DNA of 64,000 nucleotides from Cupriavidus sp. BIS7 (GTDB lineage Bacteria > Pseudomonadota > Gammaproteobacteria > Burkholderiales > Burkholderiaceae): the NCBI RefSeq assembly GCF_000292345.1, contig NZ_ALOU01000040.1:79142-143141 (forward strand), given 5' to 3'. Made by a program: the position numbers and the translations under genes. The stretch's first letter is position 1; each line of letters starts with the position of its first letter. Below are positions 45,587 through 56,677 of the stretch, in pieces. The notes below the pieces were generated by a model. That model saw only the letters and a program-made list of their open reading frames with translations, made no database searches and was not told the origin of the DNA.

Positions 45587-46612
45587 ATGCCTGATTTCAC
45601 CATGCAGTACCGCCGCCTCGGCGCCAGCAACCTGAACGTTTCGGTCCTGTGCCTGGGCACGATGATGTTCGCCGACCAGACCGACGAGGCCGAGGCCGCC
45701 CGCATCGTCGCCAGCGCGCGTGACCACGGCGTGAATTTCATCGATACCGCCGACGTCTACAGCAAGGGGGCATCCGAGCAGATGGTCGGGCGGCTGCTGG
45801 CAGGCAATCGCCATGACTGGGTGCTGGCCACCAAGCTTGGCAACGCGATGGGCAGCGGCCCGAACCAGTCGAACTATTCGCGTGCGTGGATCATGCGCGA
45901 GGTGGAAGACAGCCTGCTTCGGCTGGCCACCGGCTTCATCGACATCCTGTACCTGCATCGCGACTTCCCCGGCGCCAACCTGGAAGAGCCGGTGCGCGCG
46001 ATGGGTGACCTGATTCGCGCCGGCAAGATTCGCTACTGGGCTGTATCGAACTTCCGCGGCTGGCGCATTTCCGAAATCGTTGCTTTGTGCGACAGGCTCG
46101 GCGTGCCGCGTCCGGTGGCCTGCCAGCCGTATTACAACCTGCTGAACCGGATACCCGAAGTCGAGATCCTGCCCGCATGCCAGCACTTTGGCCTGGGCGT
46201 GGTGCCGTACAGCCCGATCGCTCGCGGCGTGCTGACGGGCAAGTATCTCCCTGGCCAGCCGCCCGCGGCAGGCTCGCGTGCCGGGCGCGCGGACCGGCGC
46301 ATCATGGAAACGGAGTTCCGCGAGGAGTCGCTCGTGATCGCGCAGAAGCTGAAGGTTCACGCCGAAGGCCGTGGCCTGACGCCGGGCCAGTTCGCCACAG
46401 CGTGGGTGCTTGCCAACCCGATCGTCAGTTCGGTGATCGCCGGTCCGCGCACGCTGGCTCAGTTCGAGGACTACTTTGGCGCCGTGGGCGCGACGCTCTC
46501 GCCCGCGGAGGAATCCATGGTCGACGAACTGGTGCCGCGCGGGCATGCGTCGACGCACGGATACAACGATCCGGGCTATCCGTTCGCAGGCCGTCCCGTC
46601 TCCGCCACGTAA
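45587..46612 (+). CDS. Aldo/keto reductase
   Basis: A 341-residue NADPH-dependent reductase of the YajO/Tas-like group. The catalytic set is visible: Asp and Tyr in F-I-D-T-A-D-V-Y (about 46-53), Lys in A-T-K-L-G, and His in L-Y-L-H-R-D. The cofactor end shows G-P-R-T-L-A-Q-F-E-D. It reduces aldehydes or ketones; the substrate is not evident. ATG 45602 is a possible later start. It begins 74 bases after the argG terminator, so it has its own promoter. Confidence 0.88.
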   Translation: MPDFTMQYRRLGASNLNVSVLCLGTMMFADQTDEAEAARIVASARDHGVNFIDTADVYSKGASEQMVGRLLAGNRHDWVLATKLGNAMGSGPNQSNYSRAWIMREVEDSLLRLATGFIDILYLHRDFPGANLEEPVRAMGDLIRAGKIRYWAVSNFRGWRISEIVALCDRLGVPRPVACQPYYNLLNRIPEVEILPACQHFGLGVVPYSPIARGVLTGKYLPGQPPAAGSRAGRADRRIMETEFREESLVIAQKLKVHAEGRGLTPGQFATAWVLANPIVSSVIAGPRTLAQFEDYFGAVGATLSPAEESMVDELVPRGHASTHGYNDPGYPFAGRPVSAT

Positions 46613-46754
46613 AACGCACTCGCCCCACCGGCACGCGGGTGTGATGCCCAAGCTGCCTGTTGCGCGATGCGCACGGGTGGCTGTGGCGCTTCGTGTGCTA
46701 GCCAACTTCCCTAGGGCAATCCGTAGCGGATGCGCGTAATATGAAAGCACGCAA

Positions 46755-46821
46755 CGGCCGTCGGATGACGGCCGACTTGCGCGGGGCTATTGAGCCGGTG
46801 AAGCCTGCGGAAACGGCAGGC
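46755..46821 (+). promoter_or_regulatory. Structured leader upstream of the PBP-like gene
   Basis: Two perfect hairpins lie between a TAATAT sequence (46736-46741) and the start codon: CGGCCGTC/GACGGCCG (46755-46774) and GCCTGC/GCAGGC (46803-46821). The second ends 13 bases before the ATG, close enough to hinder ribosome binding. Confidence 0.45.
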
Positions 46822-46834
46822 CCGGCGCAACCGG

Positions 46835-49800
46835 ATGCGAAACGTGTCACGTCGTGGCTGGATTCTCGTCGGGATGGCCGTCGCCGTATGCGGCGGCGCC
46901 TATATCGTTGTGAGCCTCGTCGCGAGCGAGGTTCGCACGTCGCAATGGCAGGCTCGATACATGAGCCGCCTGGGTAAGTCATTGACGTACGAAATCGAGC
47001 CGGGCCCCAGTAACAGCATCCGCTATCCACATTCCGGTCCCTACGACGAACGGCTTGGCTATGAGCGCCTGGGCGAGTTCGGCGAGCGCTTGCTCAGGCA
47101 TGGCTATGTGACCACGGCGCAGGCCCACATGTCAGACGACATGGTGCGGCTGATGGACCAGGGCATCTTTCCGCCCTATCGCGAGAAGAACCAGGCCGGT
47201 TTGCTCGTACGCGACTGCAACGCGTTGACGTTGTCGTTCGACCGCTACCCGCAGCGTCAATATGACAACTTCGAGGCAATTCCGAAGGTACTGGTTTCGT
47301 CGCTGCTCTACGTCGAGAACCAGAACCTGCTGAACCCCGAGTATCCGATGATGAATCCGGCGCTGGACTGGCGCCGGCTGTCGCGTGCGGTGCTAGACCA
47401 GGGGCTCAAGCTGGCCAACCGTCACCATGACACCCCGGGCGGCAGCACGCTGGCCACGCAGATCGAGAAGTACCGGCATTCGCCACAAGGCAAGACGCAG
47501 TCGGTCTCGGAGAAGTTTCGCCAGATGGCATCCGCTTCACTGCGCGCCTACCACGACGGACCCGATACGCAGCGCGCACGCGAGAATGTCGTGCTCGACT
47601 ACCTGAACACGGTGCCGCTGTCGGCGCGTGTCGGCTACGGAGAGATCAACGGCATTGGCGATGCACTCTATGTCTGGTATGGCGAGGATTTCAGCCAGTT
47701 CAATGCGCTGCTGCGCGAAATGGACGTGCGGAGCCCCACGCCGCGCGAGGCGCAGGCATACAAGCGCGCGCTGTCGCTGATCATTTCGCAGCGGCGCCCG
47801 TCATACCACCTGCGTCGCGACGACACCAACCTGGACGCCCTGACGGGCAGCTACCTGCGCCTGCTGGCCGCAGCCAACGCGATCACGCCGGAACTGCGCG
47901 ACGCGGCGCTGGCCGAGTCGCTCGACAAGGCGCCGCCGCCGCAGCGCCCCGAAGCGGAACCATGGGTCACGCGCAAGGCGGTCAATCAGGTGCGCAACGA
48001 CGTGTCGCACATGATTGGCATCAACAGCCGTTATGACCTCGACCGGCTCGATCTGACGGTGGACAGCACCATCAACCGCGAAGCGCAGCGGCTGGTCACT
48101 GACAGGCTGCTGGCCTTGCGCGACAAGTCCGTCGCGCACGAGATGGGCCTGTATGGCAAGAACCTGCTGCGCGAAGGCGACGACCCGTCGCGGCTGGTGG
48201 CCAGCTTCACGCTGTTCGAGCGCGTGGGCAACGCCAGCGTGGTGCGCGTGCAGGCCGACAACGTCGACCAGCCGTTCGACATCAACAATGGGGCGCGGCT
48301 CAACCTTGGTTCTACGGCCAAGCTGCGCACGCTGGTGACCTATCTCGAGATCATCAGCGAACTGCACGACCGCTATGTCGGCATGAGCCGGGCCGAACTG
48401 ACGGCGCTGCAGGTGCCTCGCCAGGACGTGCTGACGCGCTGGGCCGTGGATTATCTGATTGCGGCCAGGTCCCCGTCGGATCGCGAGCTTGGCGCGATGC
48501 TCGATGCCGCGATGGAGCGCAAGTACTCGGGCAACCCCGGCGAGGCGTTCTTTACGGGCGGCGGCATGCAGAGTTTCTCGAACTTCGAGAAATGGGAAGG
48601 CGAGCACCAGATGACGGTGCGCGTGGGCTTCCAGCATTCGGTGAACCTGGTGTTCGTCCGCATCATGCGGGACATCGTGCGCTACGAAGTATTCCAGGCG
48701 CATCCCGATGCACGCGCCTTGCTTGAAGACCGCAGCGCGCCGGGGCGGCGTGCCTACCTCGAGCAGTTTGCCGATGAGGAGGGCAGCGCGTTCATGACCG
48801 CGTTCTACCAGCACTATCGCGGCAAGAACAACGACGAGCGGCTCAAGGTGCTGCTGGATCGCGTCAAGCAACCGACCCCGCACCTGGCGGCCGTTCGGCT
48901 GTCGGTGACGCTGCTCAGCGCGCGGCCGAATACCGACTTCGCCACGTTCGCGCGTACGCTGCGCGCGTGGATGCCCAAGCAGAAGCTTTCGGACGAGGAC
49001 CTGCAGGCGCTCTACGTGAAGTATGGCCACGACAAGTTCAACCTCAACGACCGGGGCTACCTGTCGCGCATCCATCCGCTCGAACTGTGGATGGTCGAGT
49101 ACATGGACTCGCATCCGGACGCCACGCTCAAGGAGATCCTGAAAGCTAGCGCCCCCGATCGGCAGGTCGTCTACGCCTGGCTGTTCAAGACGCATAGCAA
49201 GCTCGGCCAGGACGGCCGCATCCGCACGCTGCTGGAGCGGGAGGCCTTCGACAAGATCGCCAAGCGTTGGCAACGGGTGGGATATCCGTTCGATTCGCTG
49301 ACGCCATCGTACGGCACGGCAATTGGCGCATCCGGTGACCGGCCTGCGGCGCTGGCCGAACTGGCCGGCATCATCCTGGCCAACGGCGTGGATGCCCAGC
49401 CGTCGACCGTGCGGGCGATGGCTTTCGCGTCGGAAACACCGTACGCCAGCACCTACAGCCTGCATCCGTCGCCGGGCAAGCCGCTGATCGTGCCGGAGAT
49501 CGCCGTGCTGGTGCGGCGGTCGATGCTTGACGTCGTGCAGAACGGTACGGCCAAGTCGATCAACGGCGCGTTTGTACCGCTGAACCGGAAGGGCCAGGCG
49601 ATGGGGCCGTCATTGATGATCGCAGGCAAGACAGGGACCGGCGACCAGCGCTTCCAGACCTATGGTCCGGGTGGCCGCGTGATTTCGTCGCGTTCGGTCA
49701 GCCGCTCCGCCACGTTCGTCTTCCTGCTGGGTGACCGCTACTTCGGCACCGTGACGGTTCACGTGCGCGAGCCCTACGCCGCGCGCTATTCGTTCACCAG

Positions 49801-49897
49801 TGCGCTTTCGCTGCGGGTATTGCGCTCGCTTGCGCCCCAGATCACGGCGATGGTCGCTCCCGGCAGCGATGCCACGCTGCTTCGCTGCGAAAACTGA
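46835..49897 (+). CDS. Large class A PBP-like protein (glycosyltransferase 51 and transpeptidase)
   Basis: A 1020-residue protein with one N-terminal membrane anchor (about 9-30). The GT51 part has Glu161 in Y-V-E-N-Q-N (usual E-D-x-x-F) and G-G-S-T-L-A-T-Q near 204, so motif 1 is altered. The transpeptidase part has S-T-A-K with Ser493, S-V-N with Ser602 and K-T-G with Lys932. A helical insert of some 250 residues separates the last two. It should act in the periplasm on peptidoglycan. It differs from PBP1a/1b/1c in length and motif 1. The leader is strongly structured. Confidence 0.82.
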   Translation: MRNVSRRGWILVGMAVAVCGGAYIVVSLVASEVRTSQWQARYMSRLGKSLTYEIEPGPSNSIRYPHSGPYDERLGYERLGEFGERLLRHGYVTTAQAHMSDDMVRLMDQGIFPPYREKNQAGLLVRDCNALTLSFDRYPQRQYDNFEAIPKVLVSSLLYVENQNLLNPEYPMMNPALDWRRLSRAVLDQGLKLANRHHDTPGGSTLATQIEKYRHSPQGKTQSVSEKFRQMASASLRAYHDGPDTQRARENVVLDYLNTVPLSARVGYGEINGIGDALYVWYGEDFSQFNALLREMDVRSPTPREAQAYKRALSLIISQRRPSYHLRRDDTNLDALTGSYLRLLAAANAITPELRDAALAESLDKAPPPQRPEAEPWVTRKAVNQVRNDVSHMIGINSRYDLDRLDLTVDSTINREAQRLVTDRLLALRDKSVAHEMGLYGKNLLREGDDPSRLVASFTLFERVGNASVVRVQADNVDQPFDINNGARLNLGSTAKLRTLVTYLEIISELHDRYVGMSRAELTALQVPRQDVLTRWAVDYLIAARSPSDRELGAMLDAAMERKYSGNPGEAFFTGGGMQSFSNFEKWEGEHQMTVRVGFQHSVNLVFVRIMRDIVRYEVFQAHPDARALLEDRSAPGRRAYLEQFADEEGSAFMTAFYQHYRGKNNDERLKVLLDRVKQPTPHLAAVRLSVTLLSARPNTDFATFARTLRAWMPKQKLSDEDLQALYVKYGHDKFNLNDRGYLSRIHPLELWMVEYMDSHPDATLKEILKASAPDRQVVYAWLFKTHSKLGQDGRIRTLLEREAFDKIAKRWQRVGYPFDSLTPSYGTAIGASGDRPAALAELAGIILANGVDAQPSTVRAMAFASETPYASTYSLHPSPGKPLIVPEIAVLVRRSMLDVVQNGTAKSINGAFVPLNRKGQAMGPSLMIAGKTGTGDQRFQTYGPGGRVISSRSVSRSATFVFLLGDRYFGTVTVHVREPYAARYSFTSALSLRVLRSLAPQITAMVAPGSDATLLRCEN

Positions 49898-49903
49898 GCG
49901 TTC

Positions 49904-49968
49904 GCCGAGGAGTCAGGCCGAGGAGTCAGGCCGCGGTGTGCGGCCGAGGTTTGTGGCCGAGGTGTCAG
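49904..49968. repeat. 13-bp tandem repeat between two convergent stops
   Basis: Five units of GCCGAGG-type 13-mers (49904, 49917, 49930, 49943, 49956); the first two are identical (GCCGAGGAGTCAG). The last unit contains the stop of the convergent GlsB-type gene (TCA at 49965-67). Confidence 0.9.
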
Positions 49969-50216
49969 GACTTGCGCCGGACCATGTCGTAGATCACCAG
50001 CAGCACGATCGCACCGACCACCGAAGCAATCCAGCCGGCCGGCTGTCCAGGCTGGTATAGGCCCATTGCGCGGCCAACGTAGCTGGCTGCGACGGAGCCC
50101 AGGATGCCGAGGATGATCGTCATGATCCAGCCCATTTTGTCTTCGCCGGGCTTGATGGCTCTCGCGATCAGACCAACGATCAGGCCAACTAACAAGGTGC
50201 CAAGAAATGCCATCAT
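49965..50216 (-). CDS. GlsB/YeaQ/YmgE family membrane protein
   Basis: An 83-residue protein with three hydrophobic segments and the family's Gly-rich faces (L-V-G-L-I-V-G-L-I-A-R and I-L-G-I-L-G-S). The K-P-G-E-D-K-M-G-W loop is conserved. Members are linked to stress responses; no precise role is known. The start at 50216 has AGGAGCG upstream, and the second Met (50213) is equally possible. The stop is part of a 13-bp tandem repeat. Confidence 0.88.
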   Translation of the reverse strand: MMAFLGTLLVGLIVGLIARAIKPGEDKMGWIMTIILGILGSVAASYVGRAMGLYQPGQPAGWIASVVGAIVLLVIYDMVRRKS

Positions 50217-50424
50217 GACGCGCTCCTGTATGCGGATCGATCCGACGCTGGCCATATTGCCACGGAATGGTTGCGCTGGGCGTGCGATAGTCCTCATTTC
50301 GTGACGGGGAAGCCGAACGAAACTCCGGCGCTCCTGCTTGCCGGATGGCAGACAGGAGCACCGGGTGGAAGGCACGGCGGCGCATTGCCGCCAAAGTGCC
50401 TTTCAGGATACGTTGGCAGGCACG

Positions 50425-52533
<2,109 letters not shown>

Positions 52534-52645
52534 GGTGTTTCTCCTGGTTAGGGCACCACGGGCAGATAGCGTAGCACTTCCACGACGATCCCGTATGTCC
52601 CCGCGGCAGGCAAGGGCATGGCGCCGATTCCCCGCATCAGACCAT

Positions 52646-52678
52646 AATCAGCGCCAAATCAGCGCCAAATCAGGGCCA
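52646..52678. repeat. 11-bp tandem repeat across the deacetylase stop
   Basis: Three units: AATCAGCGCCA, AATCAGCGCCA, AATCAGGGCCA (52646, 52657, 52668). On the minus strand each contains TGA; the one at 52670-72 is the real stop. Confidence 0.92.
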
Positions 52679-53590
52679 GCTTTCGCGCGCATAAACGCCG
52701 GCACCGGCGCGTGCCACAGCGGCCTGCTCCAGCGCGGTTGTATCCGTGTAGAACGGCGGATTGGCCAACGGCAATCCGTTCTCGCGCGCGGCGTCCACCA
52801 GTATCTGCAGATACTCGGTCATGTGGGACGCTGTGAAGTCATTGGTGTCGTGGAAGGCCACCACGATCGGCATCACGCCATTCACGGGTTCGAGCCGGTG
52901 TGTGGCCATGGCGCGGCCCACTCGCTCAAGCTCGCTGACCATGTGCGAACGCCGGCGCAGGCTGATGTGCCATCCATAGATCTTGCCGTCGCGCGCGCTG
53001 GCATCGGCCATCAGCATGCCAAGGCCCAACTGCCGATAGACCGCCTCGGTCGTATCGTTATGCGCCCAGTCGGGCGGCCGTACAACCTGCGCCACATGCC
53101 CGCATTGCGCGACGATATCCGCCTCGCCCGAGCGCAGCGAATCGGCCAGCTTCCCGGGCGTCAGTCTGGTGTGGGGAACATGGCCCTCGGGCAGTCCGCT
53201 GTGCACGGCCAGCAGGTGGCCCGCTGCACAGGTGTCGCGCATCTGCGCCTGGCCCGCCGGGCCGCCGCCACGGCGCGGGTGCGCGGTCTGGACAAAGAAA
53301 ATCGCCTTGATGCCCGGCGCGACCGGGTTGTCTGCAAGCTGGCGCAGGATGACCGGCGTGCTGCCATCGGGGCCGCTGTCGGGGCCGTCATCGAAGGTCA
53401 GCAGGAAGCGTACGGGGGCAAGGCCGGCGGCCACTTCAGGGGACAGGACTGGCTGCCGGGCGACTTCAGAAGTAACGGGCCAGGGCACTTCGGCCATCAC
53501 GGGCAGCGCGCCGAGCGTGGCGATGGCGGCGATCGCAACAAGCGTCAGACGACGCAGCAGGGCTGATGAAGACACGATGGAGAAACGCAT
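52670..53590 (-). CDS. Polysaccharide deacetylase family protein
   Basis: A 306-residue secreted protein. The signal peptide (about 1-33) ends in V-M-A. The NodB homology domain starts with L-T-F-D-D-G-P at 64-70, where the second Asp binds the metal, and the H-S-x-x-x-x-x-H motif 2 follows near 129. The later R-P-P motif is seen as V-R-P-P-D-W. It probably removes acetyl groups from a surface or cell-wall sugar polymer. The substrate is unknown. It stands alone. Confidence 0.87.
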   Translation of the reverse strand: MRFSIVSSSALLRRLTLVAIAAIATLGALPVMAEVPWPVTSEVARQPVLSPEVAAGLAPVRFLLTFDDGPDSGPDGSTPVILRQLADNPVAPGIKAIFFVQTAHPRRGGGPAGQAQMRDTCAAGHLLAVHSGLPEGHVPHTRLTPGKLADSLRSGEADIVAQCGHVAQVVRPPDWAHNDTTEAVYRQLGLGMLMADASARDGKIYGWHISLRRRSHMVSELERVGRAMATHRLEPVNGVMPIVVAFHDTNDFTASHMTEYLQILVDAARENGLPLANPPFYTDTTALEQAAVARAGAGVYARESWP

Positions 53591-53874
53591 GCAGGGACTG
53601 GGAACTGTCAGGTAACGGCTTGAGGATACGCGTCAGCCGTTCGTTTGCCGGGCGGTCCGCGCGAGGCTGAACCTTACCACCCGGTTGTCGCCCCGGAACG
53701 GCGCGGCGAAACCGCAGTTGTAAGCAACTGTGTGATGTGACGTGTACTTATCGGAAGCTGGCGCTTCAGGGGCGCATCTGCGTCAGGGGCATACATGCCG
53801 GCAACTGGATTCTAGAATTGAGCTATCGTCCTGGTCCGTTGCTTCCATCGCTTCACAACAAGAAGGCGTTCACC

Positions 53875-54594
53875 ATGCGTCGCCCCCTCTTCGCCGGACT
53901 GCTGTCCGCCATGCTTTGGTGCGTGCCGATGTTCGCGCACGCCGCCGATCTTGGGGCCGTGTTCTCCACGGGCAAGCCCGGTGGTGTGCTGCCGGCCGGC
54001 TGGCAGAACAAGCCGGTTGTGCCCGGCAAGAAGATGACCAGCTACGTGCTGGTGGCCGACCAAGGTACCACGGTGCTTCAGGCGGATGCCAACGCGGCGG
54101 CGTCTGGTCTGGTGCACGAGGGCGACTTTGACCTGGGCAAGACGCCGATTGTCACGTGGCGCTGGAAAGTGGCCGCGCCGATCCCGAATGCCGATAACCA
54201 CGTGAGCGACCGCGAGGACGCGCCGGCGCGGCTGGTGTTCTTCTTCGCTGGCCAGGTGGACAGCCTGTCGATCGGCGATCGGGCCGAGATGCTCGCGGCC
54301 GGCGCGGTGGGCGAGAAGCTGCCCTACGCCACGCTGATGTATATCTGGACCAACAGTGCCCCGCCGGGCACCGTCATCGAGAATCCACATACCAGCCGCG
54401 TGCAGATGATCGTGGTTGGCAGCGAAGTCGGCAAATGGGAGAACCTGCGCCGCAATGTGGTTGCCGATTTCGAGAAAGTCTTCCACGAAAAGCCCGGCAA
54501 GCTGACCGGCTACGGCATCCTTACCGATACCGACAACACGGGCGCTACGGCACGGGCCTGGTATGGCGACATCCGGTTCTCGCCGGAAAAGTAG
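53875..54594 (+). CDS. DUF3047 family secreted protein
   Basis: A 239-residue protein with a signal peptide of 23 residues (A-H-A before ADLG). The rest matches DUF3047: W-R-W-K-V near residue 98, D-D-A-P-type A-R-L-V-F-F-F strand, and the Y-I-W-T-N segment near 160. The fold is probably a beta-sandwich. No activity is known. The ATG at 53875 starts the signal peptide, while the longer frame does not. Confidence 0.85.
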   Translation: MRRPLFAGLLSAMLWCVPMFAHAADLGAVFSTGKPGGVLPAGWQNKPVVPGKKMTSYVLVADQGTTVLQADANAAASGLVHEGDFDLGKTPIVTWRWKVAAPIPNADNHVSDREDAPARLVFFFAGQVDSLSIGDRAEMLAAGAVGEKLPYATLMYIWTNSAPPGTVIENPHTSRVQMIVVGSEVGKWENLRRNVVADFEKVFHEKPGKLTGYGILTDTDNTGATARAWYGDIRFSPEK

Positions 54595-54598
54595 GAAC

Positions 54599-55339
54599 TT
54601 ACTGACCCGGCGCGGTCGAGCGCGAGATGGCATCCCGGATCGCCGCGCTTACGGTCTGCGTGAGCCCGGATGCATCGTCCATTCCCGCCGCTTCGCGCAC
54701 GTTGACCACCTTGGCCGGATCGTAGTGGCGCCCGGTGCCGATGGCGGATTCGAACGCGTTGGCTCGCGCATTGATCTCGACGGGGTCGGCATCGACGAGC
54801 AGGATCGCATGGGCCAGCACCAGGTGCCGCTGCCCGTCTGGTGTCTGCACCGCGTTTGGCGCGCGGCGCCAGTACTGCGCGGTACCCGCGATCTTGCGTG
54901 CGTGGTCGCAGGGGCCCCAGGCCAGGTTGTAGCGGCCATCGCAGAACGATCCATCCACGGATTGCCAGTGCGTTTCCACGCCGATCTGGCGCAACCCCGC
55001 GGCAATCACTTCGCACAGGTGCAGGTAGACCGGTTCCATCCACGTGGCAACGCCCCTGGGTACGGCATAGGCCAGACTGACATTAAGGATGCCCGGGCCC
55101 TGCGGCACCAGGCCGCCGCCGGACATGCGCAGCCAGACCGGGCAGCCCTTCGCGGCAAACGCGGCGCGCGCCGTCTCGATGCCGGGCTGCCGCAGGTAGC
55201 TGCGCGGAATCACCAGCGACAGCGGCGCCTCCCATAGCTGTGCCACCGGGCCGGCATTGGCCGCGTGGTCCAGCAGGGCAAGCTCGCCCTGCAGCGGATC
55301 GGTTTCGGCCGGATCAGAATCGACAAACGTAAATGTCAT
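54599..55339 (-). CDS. Lipoate-protein ligase A-like protein
   Basis: A 246-residue protein of the biotin/lipoate A/B ligase fold. The R-M-S-G-G-G-L-V segment (71-78) matches the R-x-S-G-G-G loop of LplA, and Lys149 in A-R-K-I-A-G matches the catalytic Lys. It should join lipoate or octanoate to a carrier protein. The small C-terminal accessory domain of E. coli LplA is missing, so activity may depend on a partner or on a pre-made adenylate. It is convergent with the DUF3047 gene. Confidence 0.82.
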   Translation of the reverse strand: MTFTFVDSDPAETDPLQGELALLDHAANAGPVAQLWEAPLSLVIPRSYLRQPGIETARAAFAAKGCPVWLRMSGGGLVPQGPGILNVSLAYAVPRGVATWMEPVYLHLCEVIAAGLRQIGVETHWQSVDGSFCDGRYNLAWGPCDHARKIAGTAQYWRRAPNAVQTPDGQRHLVLAHAILLVDADPVEINARANAFESAIGTGRHYDPAKVVNVREAAGMDDASGLTQTVSAAIRDAISRSTAPGQ

Positions 55340-55500
55340 GGCTCCTCGGCATCGGGACGCGCGCGGCGCGGTGGATAACGCATTCTCCTCGCAGACGGCG
55401 CGCCGCGCCAGCGTGGAACCGATGCCGCAATGGTCAGCAACGCGGCGCCCTTCGGGCCGAAGGTCACCTCGACACTGCCAGTGGGGAAGCTGACCCCGCC

Positions 55501-56517
55501 TCAAACGTGCTGCGTCGATGCCGGCCGCAGTGCGCGCATGGTATCGGCGGCGATCGTGAACGATCTCAACCTGGCGTCGTGATCGTGGATCTGGCCCGTC
55601 AGCATCAGTTCGTCTGGACGCAGGTCATCGACAAAGCGCTGGATGCCTGCGTGCACTGTACCGGGGTCACCCACCACCGAGCAGGCCAGCGAACGGCGGA
55701 TGTGTTCGGCTTCGCTTGCATCCCACAGGCGCTCGATATCGTCGACCGGCGGCTTGAGTTGTCCGGGCGTGCCGCGCACCAGTGCAAGGAATTGCTGCTG
55801 CAGCGAGCTGAACAGCCTGCGCGCCTCGGCGTCGGTCTCCGCGGCGAATACATTGAGTCCGAGCATCACATGCGGCCGATCGAGCTGCTCCGACGGCCGG
55901 AACGTGCGGCGATACAGGTCAACCGCCTGTCGCATGAATCCTGGTGCGAAGTGCGATGCAAAGGCAAACGGCAAGCCCATCGACGCGGCAAGCTGCGCGC
56001 TGAACAGGCTCGATCCAAGCAGCCACAGCGGCACCTTGAGGCCGGCGCCGGGCACGGCCCGCACGCGCTGGCCCGGGCGGGCATCCTCGAAATAGGCCTG
56101 CAGTTCTGCCACATCCTGCGGGAACGAGTCGGCGGTGTCGGCGCCAAGATGACGGCGCAGTGCGCGCGCGGTGGGCTGGTCGGTGCCCGGGGCGCGGCCC
56201 AGGCCCAGATCGATGCGACCGGGGTAAAGCGATGCCAGCGTGCCGAACTGTTCCGCCACCACCAGCGGCGAGTGGTTTGGCAGCATGATGCCGCCCGAGC
56301 CAACCCGGATCGTCGATGTACCGTTGGCAACGTAGCTGATCAGCACGGCCGTGGCCGCGCTGGCAATGCCCGGCATGTTGTGATGTTCGGCCAGCCAGAA
56401 GCGGCGATAGCCAAGACGTTCCGCGTGCTGCGCCAGGCCCAGCGTGTTGCGCATGGCCTGGGCCGCATCGCTGCCTTCCGCGATGGGGGACAGGTCTAGC
56501 AGGGAATAGGGGATCAT
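55501..56517 (-). CDS. LLM class flavin-dependent oxidoreductase
   Basis: A 338-residue luciferase-like monooxygenase of the YhbW/MsnO8 type. It starts with P-Y-S-L-L-D-L-S-P, then [10 protein letters not shown] near 40-50, the [12 protein letters not shown] strand and [13 protein letters not shown] near 105. It uses reduced FMN to oxidise a small substrate, which is unknown. It stands alone between the lipoate-ligase-like gene and the large patatin gene. Confidence 0.9.
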   Translation of the reverse strand: MIPYSLLDLSPIAEGSDAAQAMRNTLGLAQHAERLGYRRFWLAEHHNMPGIASAATAVLISYVANGTSTIRVGSGGIMLPNHSPLVVAEQFGTLASLYPGRIDLGLGRAPGTDQPTARALRRHLGADTADSFPQDVAELQAYFEDARPGQRVRAVPGAGLKVPLWLLGSSLFSAQLAASMGLPFAFASHFAPGFMRQAVDLYRRTFRPSEQLDRPHVMLGLNVFAAETDAEARRLFSSLQQQFLALVRGTPGQLKPPVDDIERLWDASEAEHIRRSLACSVVGDPGTVHAGIQRFVDDLRPDELMLTGQIHDHDARLRSFTIAADTMRALRPASTQHV

Positions 56518-56641
56518 TGCGTGCTACGCGCGGCATGCGCCGCGCGAGATTCGATTCAGGGACGGGCTATGGTAGTCACAGCGGCCCGATCGTGCTGACG
56601 GCCGCCAAGTAGCCATGACGGCCGTGGGGACACCGCCCGTG

Positions 56642-56677
56642 CTATCCGAATGCCTAGCCGAATGCCTAGCCGAACAA
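56642..56677. repeat. 12-bp tandem repeat across the membrane-patatin stop
   Basis: Three units CTATCCGAATGC, CTAGCCGAATGC, CTAGCCGAACAA. On the minus strand this reads as F-G-stop-A-F-G-stop-A-F-G-stop: three in-frame TAG codons. Confidence 0.92.

Noticed and set aside
46741..46977. Small frame of 78 codons in the PBP leader
   Set aside because: Arg-rich, overlaps the PBP start in another frame and lies over two hairpins. More likely a structured leader.
47801..49465. A 554-codon minus-strand frame opposite the PBP-like gene
   Set aside because: Antisense shadow; the plus-strand frame has all the expected penicillin-binding motifs.
49904..49968. Possible CRISPR-like array of 13-bp units
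   Set aside because: Units are directly adjacent with no spacers and are far too short. It is a tandem repeat.
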